64,000 nt of DNA from Diadema setosum (taxonomy: Eukaryota > Echinodermata > Echinoidea > Diadematoida > Diadematidae): positions 9,072,197-9,136,196 of the forward strand of contig NC_092695.1 in the NCBI RefSeq assembly GCF_964275005.1, read 5' to 3'. A program made the translations under genes and the position numbers. The stretch's first letter is position 1, and each line of letters begins with the position of its first letter. Shown here one piece after another: positions 15,101-25,900 of this stretch. The notes below the pieces were generated by a model. The model did no database searches, had not been told where the DNA came from, and saw only the letters and a list, made by a program, of their open reading frames with translations.

Positions 15101-18100
15101 ATTGATAGCTTGTTGTGAGAAATAGATACATAGATTGATAGCTTGTTGTGAGATATAGATAAATAGATTGATTGCCTGTTGGGAGAGATACATTGTAGAT
15201 AAATAGATTGATAGCTTGTTGTGAGAGATAGATGAATAATAGATTGATATGATTGTTTTGAGAGATAAATAAATGGATTGATAGATTGTTATACACAAAC
15301 ATAAATTTCTCTGTCTCTAGCTCCGGTCGGCCCTCCAGAAGAGCATCCTCCTCCATCAGTACAAGGAGGCGTGGACGCTGTGTCAGCTTCTCAACAGCAA
15401 GGAGGCCTGGCTGGACCTGGCCAAGGATGCCATCACACACTCCGAGTTGGAGTTTGGTGAGTCCGTCTCGGCATGAATCGCCCAGCATAACCTAGCTGGC
15501 GTAAATGTAGACCCGAAGTCCAACTTTTGTTTGGTGCTTCTCAATGAAATGATAAAAGAGCTGCCAATTTTACCTGATTCTCCCGGAGGCTCCCTGATTG
15601 CTGAAATATTTCTCATGTCCCAACAAGTGAATATAAAAGCATCCCTGATTTTGAAGTTGTAGGTGCTGATTGAGATGTATGTAAAATCTTGCTATTTTGT
15701 TGTTCTCATCCTTGCTGTGCACCTTGTTTGCTTATCATGATTAGGGAGCTAGGATTTGCACTGTGATGGCACATACAGTGGATCACATTCATGCACATTC
15801 ACACAAATATTGAGCCCTGTCTCCACAGCAATTCCATGGCAACTATGCCAACTCCTTGGCAACCCCATGGCCTCTCTGATTTTTGTGACACTCATGACCA
15901 CTTTTTCTTCAAGCCTATTATATTTCATGTGTAGGTGAATATTTAGGTTTGCTTTGTCCTGTTTGATTGAATTTTGTTTCATTTGTAATATTTGTCAACC
16001 AGCTCTCAGAGTGTACAGACATATTGGAGAAGCAGGGATGGTGTTATCACTGCAGAAGATTCTGGTAAGTGCAAAAGTCAGCAATTTGTGGATTTCTTTG
16101 CATATCATTGTGTTCATGATTATGTGAAATATAATTTCTACCAAGCACTTAAGTAGTTTGTAAGGAGACGATATTGTGCAAACAATCTGCTTTCAAGTTT
16201 AAAATGTATCCACATAAAAAATCTAAGATTGAAAATGATATGTATTTACTTGCATTTCTGTTGCATCACAGCATTCTCTGAAAGTGTTGATATGATGCGT
16301 CTTTGATTTTAATGGAACGCTGTGCAACTGAGCAGAAGCACTAAATGCTCATTTCCTCTGAACTTCGGCAAGGAGGATGCACCAAGCAGATGAATAAATA
16401 AAAGAATAAGTAAGTCAGCTCATTTTTCCTCTCTCTTTCTTGTGTAGGGAATTGATGACAGGAACCTCCTGGCTGGCCACCTAGCCATGTACCAGGAAGA
16501 CTTCAACCTGGCCCAGGACCTGTTCCTGGCTTCCAGCCGGCCCATCTCAGCCCTGGAGATGAGGCGGGACCTGCTGCACTGGGACCAAGCCCTGAAGCTG
16601 GCCAAGACTCTGGCCCCAGAACAAATCCCATACATCTCAAAGGAGTATGCCCAGCAGTTGGAGTTCACGTAAGAACAAAAAAACGAAGGAGGGAAGGAAG
16701 GAAAGACTACCTCCTTCAAGACGCTCTTTTTTTTTTTCTTTTTCCTTTCTTCTCCCTTCCCTTCTCTTTCTTTTTGTTTCCTTTACCGTGCTCATTATGT
16801 TGATTGTGAATATTCCAGTGAGTTAACTGTGACTCTCTGATTTGCTTTGTAAGTGTAGTCATGAGAGTCATATTAATCACATACCTTATCTATAGGTAAG
16901 GGGCTTGATAAAACACTTGTATGCTGCTGCCATTCAGTGGTGCTAGAAAATTCATGTCTGTTGGTTGTCTATCTGAATTCGGTTTTCTTGTAATGACAAC
17001 AATATGAGAATGACTTGAGGTATTTTAATCAGGTGTGAATGATTAGCAAAAGGTCAGTGCAAAAGACCAAGGATCTTCAAGTTCAAGTTAAAAAGTCTAA
17101 AGGAAAAGATCAAAGGTGAAGATTTCATATCTAAAGGCAGATGCATTTATAGGTTTTTTTTTTTTTTTTAAAAAGCAGAGATGGTTGCTTCAAGTGCACC
17201 TCAAGAGGTAGGTACAATTTTGTCAAACCATTTAAGACTAACATGTGGTATACTTGGGCAAGTGTCTGTGGGAAATGCATGTAAAGCTAAATCAGCTTGC
17301 CCTCAGTGGCCTAGAGATATGCCAGTAACCACAAAGAGACACTGCAGGAAAGTTGCTCCAGGTTTGAATTGTGAAGCTCAGGTGAGTGTCAAAAACTCTT
17401 AGGGCTCTTATCTTGATATGGCCTTTCTGAAACGTATTCATTTTTACCAAGAAGAAGAACCACTTTAAATACCCATGTGTGATAAGCAAGATGATGTTTG
17501 ATAGCCAATTTATGACTAAATTAATTTCTGTCTTTCTATTCCCAGGGGTGACTATCCAAATGCTCTCGTCCACTACGAGAAGGGCATCACGAGGCAAGAA
17601 AATGTAAGTTATTATCAATCGGGATACATCTAAGCTTGTACAAATTTCAAGATACTCAAGTGAAGCTGAGTGTCTACGAGTGTCAAGATTTCCGATTGTC
17701 CTTTTATTTGCACTGTTGGTTTCATTCGCTTTTGTGCAGTTTGGTGAGCAACAGTGCTATGAAATCAGATATGAAATATGCAAAGAGCCATTCTCAAATT
17801 GATTTCCCACATTTGAAAAGGCTCTGAAATCCTTATTAGTGACATCATATCACCGCAATTAAGAAGTCCATGTTAACAATGCATTACTTTGCATTACAGA
17901 TTACAATATATCTATACCTCTACCATTATGAAGTCTTAACAGTAGAGTATTGCTTGAACATCCAGAGTATTGCTAGCGGTATTCTGTTCAAAAGTGTATG
18001 ATGCAGTAACAACCATTTTGTGAGTAGCAATGGAGATTGGGGAGGGGGGATTTGCAAAGGTTCATAATTATGAGGTACAACTGAGGCCAAACAGAGCTAT

Positions 18101-19949
18101 GTTTAACTATAGTAAATGTGAGGGCACTTATACCTAATGCAAACTAAATGCAAATTTGTGGGACCATAGATGAAGTCCAACATAATGTTAGAAGGAATTA
18201 GGCATACATTGTTGATATGCTAGACTGTAGCACTTCATGCATGATTGTAAGTCCTGCTCTCATGTTTGTTGGACCCCCCACTCACAAAACTTTGGGTACA
18301 CTTTCAGGAGAGGGACCATGATGAAACATGTGCTGCTGGTGTCGCTCGCATGTCCATCCGCGTGGGTGACATCCGGCGAGGGGTCTCCATGGCGATGAAG
18401 ATGAACATACGTGCGGTGAAGCGTGACTGTGCTGCCATCTTGGAGAGCATGAAGCAGTACTCAGAGTCGGCGCAGCTCTACGAGAGGGGAGGCTATCCAG
18501 ACAAAGCTGCCTCGGTTTACATCCGATGCAAAAACTGGTAAAAACACTTGTTCACAAGTTATTTCGGTCACCAATTACAAAAATCTGAGAGAGTGATGAG
18601 ACCAAGGAAACAGTATATTCTGATTCAAAGATCCTGGAGATGGTCAGATAACACTAATTAATGTTTCACTGCAGTCTCTTTATACTTGAACAATGTGCTA
18701 AAACTTGCTCCCCATGCTGAGAATCTTAAGCAGGTGTCACACTGTCCTGAAATTGAACAAAGATGGACGCACAATGAATGAAGGGAATTTTCGAATTCGG
18801 CTCCGATCGTGAAAACATCAGGCCATTTGTAATGGCATCTTAAAGCCACTGTATAACTGCTTGTGGAATTTCTCAGGCTGCTAGCGAAAGGTTGTACTTG
18901 CTTTGGCTATTGATCAGCTTTATCCAGGTTCGGAAACCAGCTTTGCACAAAATTGAATATTCTATATCCATATGGCCATTCTGTGCCAATTTCAGGGACA
19001 GTGTGACACCAGTCTCACAGTGGTAAATGTATCACTATCTGCAAAGCTAACGTCTGTCATTCGCCAACTTTACCCAAAGTAAATGTTTTGTAATTCTTTA
19101 GAAATAAGGACAATTTTGTAAGACTAAAAGGAAACCTACTGTTCTTGCAGAGAATCATGCATAATGTACTCTCTTGCACAGTGCCAAATATATACTGTAC
19201 GAGCTGAAATTTTCGCGTACAGATATTTTCGCGAATTGCTACTTGGAGGACATTTTTGCATGTTGTTAATTTCACGGTTGCGAGGGTCTAACTGAACTTA
19301 GTTATTTGCGCGTTGTTCTTTTCACGATTCAAAGGCGATTCGCGAAATTCGCGAAAATAAAACCACCGCAAAAATTTCAGCTCGTACAGTACAGAGCTGA
19401 TTGCATCATCCAAGTTTGCTTATCATTGCTTTGGCTTTGCAGGTCAAAGGTCGGGGAATTGCTTCCCCAGGTCACCTCCCCAAAGATCCACACACAGTAC
19501 GCCAAGGCCAAGGAGGCTGATGGCAAATACAAGGATGCAGCGCTAGCCTACCAGAATGCCAAAGACTGGGACAATGTCATCAGGTAAAGCAGTGGATGAT
19601 TATCATTATCCCTCTGTAGCTCTTCATCCATCAATAACGTACCTGTAATTTTGTTTGTGTCTTTCTGCAACTGTCCAGATAGGATGACTCTCTAAGAAAT
19701 ATGTGTACAATGTTGAGCGAAGGAACACCGGTCAGTTGCAGACATGCCTTTGTTTCGTCTGCATTTCATTTTGTGGTATCTCTGACTCAGTATTTGTGCT
19801 TCATTCAATTTGCTTTGATGCAGTGACTTTCCCCCCATAGCTACATCAAAAGACCAAAGACAGGGCTTATGTTAGTCATACAGAACCATAGATCCTCTCA
19901 AATAGTGTATGTTTTTATACATACATACATACATACATACATACATACA

Positions 19950-19981
<32 letters not shown>

Positions 19982-22900
19982 AATTATACATACATACATG
20001 CATGCATACATACATGCATACATACATACATACATGCATACATACATACGTGTATACATACCTACATACATACATACATACAATTTCTATAGCGCTATTC
20101 TCTACTCTGATTAAATGCTCAAGGCGCTTTTCAGTGTCAGTAAATGATTTTGTGTCTCTGTTTTGGCTGTTGCCCCCTTGCATTTCTTTTGTATGTAGCA
20201 TTGACGTCATATCCTGAACAATGGTGCACTTCAAATCTCGGGTTTTTGAATAGCCTTATAACACAGTGCTGATGTTATACAGGAAGAATAGAAGCGGGGA
20301 AATTGCTGTTTCATTTTGTTGTTGGCAGACTTTCAGACAAGCATGCGTAGACAATATTCAACATTTTCTTCCTTCTTTTTTGTTTTGTTTTTTTGTTTCC
20401 ATGACCCCCTTGTTGGACCCCCTTGTTTTTCTTCATTGTAATGTTGTTTGTTATCAGTTGCCAAACAGTCAAGCTTTGTGCTTATTTTTGGGGAGTCGTT
20501 TTGTATGCAAACTAAGATGTAACTCATGTAATAATATCACAAATGTATTTTATAATGGATGAAAATGATGATAATGGTTTAAGATATACGACTGTTTGTA
20601 ATTGTAGAAAATTGATGTACTTAAAAAAAAAGGCATACAGAATATAAATCATATCAAATCGTATCGAATCAAATCAAGTCAATGACCACCTATCTTGTTT
20701 TATCCCGTGTTTAACAGGATCCAGTTAGACTTCTTGCGAAACCCGGAGGAGGCTGTTCGTATCGTCAAGGAAACAGGATCAGTGGAAGGTGCCAAGATGG
20801 TTGCAAAGTGAGTTGTGAAGTCTGCACTCAAAGCACTCGAAGCACTCATTTCAACACTCAAAGCACACATAGGGTTTAAACTGATGATGTACAAGTGTTT
20901 TGGAGATTCAGCAGTTGACATGTAAACTGTGCAAGAAGAATTGATTGTGTAATTACACACACCCTCTGATCGAAGTTAATGTCTCCACATATTTGTGGAA
21001 ACTATGAAGCATTTGTTCAAGTAGGCTACTCCCTTTGAGATAGAAATGAACGTAACATTAAATCACTGAATATTTCATATTTCATGCAGGTTTTTCCAGA
21101 AGCTGAATGACTTTGCCTCTGCCATCCAGTTCCTTGTGATGTCACAATGCAACAACGAAGCCTTTCAGCTGGCTCAGCAGCACAATCAGATGGAGGTCTA
21201 TGCCGACATCATCGGTGAGTTCACGTGGTCACATGTTAGGACATGTCCTTGGGCCTGTCACTCATGATGGTACATTGTAATCTGATGTCTCTGAACCCAA
21301 GTTTCAAGACAAGTTTGCATGTACAGTAGGACCTTGATTATCCGGCCATCAATTATCTGGATTCTCTGTTATCCGGATGTCGACTGGCTGACATTTTCTT
21401 TATGTTTTCATGTATTTTTAGTGCAAAAAATCTCACTCAAAACAAACACATACTCGACCATTATCGTGTGAATATACAACGGAACGTATTACATACTGTA
21501 TTGAAATGTGAAAAAGGTGTGCACAACTTTCTGTTTAATCCGTTATTCTGCTGATATTTGCAGGCAATTGCACTCCAATAAAAGAGGTGTATGTTCAAAC
21601 TGTACATTCACATGCATACATACATACATACATACATACATGAAAACAAATAAGGCCTATACCAAATATATACTGAGTATCAAGCCATAGACTGAATTGA
21701 AACCACCGTTATGAATTTCTGCAAAAATGTGTTCCTGTGTCAATGATTCAGTACATAGTTGTATGAAGCAGCCTTACCTGTTTCACAAGGATTTGGTCTA
21801 CTAAGATGTTTCAGTTTTGAGAACGGCAAATTATGTATTATTTACTCATTTTGACATCAAACTTGCCAATCTCTGGTTCCATGTAGGTCAAGATGCCAGC
21901 CCAGAGGACTACCAGAGTATCGCTCTCTTCTTTGAAAATGAGAAGAACCACTTCTTGGCCGGGAAGTTCTTCTTGCTGTGCGAGCAGTACTCAAGAGCTC
22001 TGAAGCACTTCCTACGATGTCCCAACACTGGAGATGACAGCCAAGCCATTGAGATGGCAATAGAAACAGTGAGTTAAAGCTTTCTTCATGTATGCCAGCA
22101 GTATCAGTGATTGTCGTGTTTGCAATGTATTCAGTCTGTATTGCCACTTGGAGCAGGTATGCGAAGCTGTATTCTTTGCTTTGCTGTATCCTAGGAAAGG
22201 AATATTTTGCTATATCGTAGTAGTTGCGAGAACTTTTTTACAGGAAAAAAAAAATCCACACTCCTTTTATTACACTGTAACAAACTGAATAACATGGAAA
22301 AAAAATATAAAACTTGCTCAAAAACTCTTCCAGAATGTGTGAGATTTACATAGCCTGCTAATCAACCTAAATCAATAAAGATTTCTCTTTCGATACAAGG
22401 CAGATAAATTTTCACCACAGCATTCTCCGTCAGTGGCATTTATGATTTATGTAGAAACTGTTTCAGGCAACGTTATAAGTGACGTATCTCTAACTAACAG
22501 AAAATCTCATTTAGTTCAAAATTAAGATGGAGTCAATTTTTATCTACCAACATGGGACACTATATTCAGGGTTATTAAAAGTTTCAGACATACAGACATA
22601 AGTGATTGGGAAATGTCCAGTCATATTGCTCATGCAACAATTGCCATATGTAAAAACAAAAGAAAAAGAAAAAGAATTATATACATACATGTACAGTTCG
22701 ACCTCGATTATCCGGCCTCCTTTTATCCGGAAATCTCTATTATCCGGACGTGTTCACGCAGCGAAGGACTTTTTTTTGGCATCCAAAAACTGAGAAAAAA
22801 ACAGTGACTTTAACATCTTTTCATGGATCTATTTCACTAATTTCATAAGATGTGCATGATAGGTTTCTCAATATCTAATGAGGTAAAAAATGTATGATTT

Positions 22901-25900
22901 TCACATGAAGATAATTTATTTTTGTGAAGAAGGGACTACAATTTGCTAGCATAGATTACACTACCGTTGCGGGGTACGCTACCTGCCTAGCTGCCAATGC
23001 ACTGGGACGGCAGCTTGGACGGCAGCTATATACATTAACATTGTGTCTCCAATATCCGGCCAATTCGGTTATCCGGATGAGCGCCGGTCCCGACATGGCC
23101 GGATAATCGAGGTCGAACTGTATACATTTCTCAAGAATTGCCATATTTAAAAAAAAAAAAATGCAAACAAACACAATATTTCTCCTTATGCAAATTTACC
23201 CATCAGGTTGGTCGGGCCAAAGATGACCAGCTTGCCCACCAGCTGATTGACTATCTGATGGGTGAGACGGATGGGGTACCCAAGGATGCCAAATACTTGT
23301 TCCGCCTCTACATGGCCCTCAGCCAGTTCCGGGAAGCAGCCAGAACGGCTATTATCATAGCCAGGGAGGAGCAGATAGCAGGTGAGTATTGATGGAGAGA
23401 GTGGGGATCATTGCAGCAGTGAGGCACCTTGTAAGATGTGCCTTCTGAAAGTGTTAATCTGATGTGATATGTTACTTGGGGGCAGGGGGGTTTATTTTTC
23501 TGTACCATTAGAAGTTGTACCAAGAGTACTGATGGTTGATGTCTAGCTGGAACCAAAGTGTTGATATGAAATGTTGTAATCTTCTAGATATGGAGGGTAA
23601 GTATTAGAGGATGCATCTGTAGTACTTATCACATGAATGTTGGCAAAAATTATAAGCCATGTGGATATTTTAGGGCATTCCCCACCCCTCAACCTCCCCC
23701 CCCCCCCCAGCCAAGTTGGCAAGGGTCAGCAGAAAAGATGTAATGAAATTCTTTTGCAGTGTCAGATTTATTGTCTTGTTCATTTGAGACAGGAAGTGTA
23801 TTAAAGTGTGCTATATTATGATTTGTGTTTTCACTGCCACCCAGGCAACTACAGGAATGCCCACGATGTGCTCTTCAGCATGTACACCGAGCTGAGATCT
23901 CAGAAGATCAAGATCCCTACGGAGATGGCTACCAATCTTATGATTCTACACAGCTACATCCTAGTCAAGGTAATTACACGCCAGTCCGAAGAGGCAATTT
24001 TTCACTGCACATTTCCAAAATATCACTGAACGATTCGTGCCGGAAGTAATTTTGTCGATACTGCACTCACTGAAGTAGTGCGCTAATTTGGAATGTGTAA
24101 CTTGTTTACATGGCAGCTATGTGCGTGCATAGTTGCAAATATATAAAGGTATTGAAATTTCAAAGATGCCAACATCTTACTTTCTGTCTTTCATATAGAT
24201 TCATGTGAAGAGGGGAGACCACAAGAAAGGAGCTAGGATGCTCATCAGGGTGGCAAACAACATCAGCAAGTTTCCTGCCCGTAAGTACAGCGACACTCCT
24301 TCTTGACAGTGTTCATCACAACTTTACAGGAAGTAACATGAACCACCAGCTCTGCCTCGGGAAATGTTGGAACAGTATTTTTCAAAGGGAAACATATCAT
24401 TCAATTGTACAGTTGGTGTTGAGCCTTTTATAGATGAGATTTAGCATACAATTTCTGGTGACTTCCAATGTGATGATTTTGAAATTATTTTGAAATTTTG
24501 AGTAATGTCGTATGTGCTTAATCAATCGACCAATCAAAAGCATCACAGAATTACTATCACCAGTAATACAGAATTTGCTGTATTATCACCATGTTTTTGT
24601 GAATGATGATATAACGTAACTGTATTCCATTTGTGAAATTTGTGCGGCCGATACCATGATGGCAGAATGTTTTGTGTATCCTAAATTCCAGATGTGGTAC
24701 AGATCCTGACATCGACAGTGATCGAGTGTCACAGATCGGGCCTCAAGAATTCCTCCTTCAGCTACGCCGCCATGCTGATGAGACCAGAGTACAGGAACAA
24801 GATTGATCTCAAGTACAAGAAGAAGATTGAAGCCATTGTCAGGTAGGTCAAAGGCTACAGTTTAGTGTTACAGGTTGTTGCTTTGAATAACCTCCATGAG
24901 ATCTACTGTTTCTGCACTGAGCGAATATTCCAAGAGGGTTATTTATGCCTTTGCCTAAAAGTGTTGTCAGAGGCATTATGTTTTTGGGGTTTGTTCGTCT
25001 GTCCTTCTGTCTGTCTGTCTATCTGTCTGTCCGTCTGTCCTTCTCTCCATCCGTAATCAATTTTATGGACAGCATAACTTAAAATCCATTTGAGGTATCT
25101 TAATGAAACGTGGCATATATATGTACGAGTGGATAAAGTTGTGCTATCAACTTTTTGGTGCACATGCTCAGGGTCAAAGGTTAAGGTCCAATTCTTAAGA
25201 TTTCACTATTTACCCCCTGTTTCCCAAGGAGGAGATTTAGATTTGATCTTTGGGTTGAAAGGCCCAACGTGAATATCTTCAAGAACATTGTCATCATTCA
25301 TAGTTTATCTACTTATTTTTTATGCACACTACCCAGGTCCTGTGGAATTCCTCTTCTTCCTTTGACTTTAAGATGGCTGTAAGTGAACTCCTAACATTGG
25401 CAAATTTAACTCACAAGATCTTTAATACCCACTTTTTGTTGCAGGAAACCTGACAAGACCGAGGAGGATGAACCAACCACACCTTGTCCCTACTGCAAGT
25501 ACATGCTGGAGGAAACAGAGTTGTCCTGCCCTGGATGCAAAAACACCGTCCCCTACTGCATCATCACGGTATGATATTCTGTAGACAGTTGGGAGGAAAG
25601 GGGAATAGCTTCTCTTAGTTTGGATCTAGATAATATAAGCCTCTGCAAAAGATGATGATGATGATGATGATGATGACGACGATGGCGAAGACGACGACAA
25701 CGACGATGATATGACGATGATGATGGTGATGGTGGCATTGGTGGTGATGATGAAGGTGATGATAGTGATGATTGTGATGATGGTTATGATGATGGATGAT
25801 GATGATAATGTCCAAATGATGGTGGTGTTGGTGGTGGTGATGATGGTGGTGATGGTTATGGTGGTGACAATGTTCAAAAAGTGATTGGAAATGAACATGA

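Larger units (their letters stand above)
15321..24842 (+). other. WDR19: WDR19 TPR-like helical domain (13 exons)
   Basis: Residues about 352-943 of the window product. The stretch is alpha-helical in composition, with recurring Ala/Leu/Tyr-rich units such as [38 protein letters not shown] and [18 protein letters not shown], which fit TPR-like helix pairs. In IFT-A subunits this solenoid mediates subunit contacts. Exon edges mostly fall between helices. The assignment rests on similarity to WDR19; individual repeat limits were not computed. Confidence 0.8.

Noticed and set aside
14856..15488. A 210-codon minus-strand frame with an 11-residue Tyr/Leu/Ser repeat
   Set aside because: It is the 33-bp minisatellite plus the antisense of a WDR19 exon; the unit length keeps the frame open.
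19872..20234. Frames with Tyr-Val-Cys-Met or Ile-His-Thr-Tyr repeats
   Set aside because: An ATAC/ATGC microsatellite forming a retroelement tail.
21508..21690. A small + strand coding frame in a WDR19 intron
   Set aside because: It includes an ATAC microsatellite and sits within decayed transposon sequence, without splice or domain support.
25553..25898. Minus-strand frames rich in His, Ile and Ser
   Set aside because: A degenerate GAT microsatellite in a WDR19 intron.
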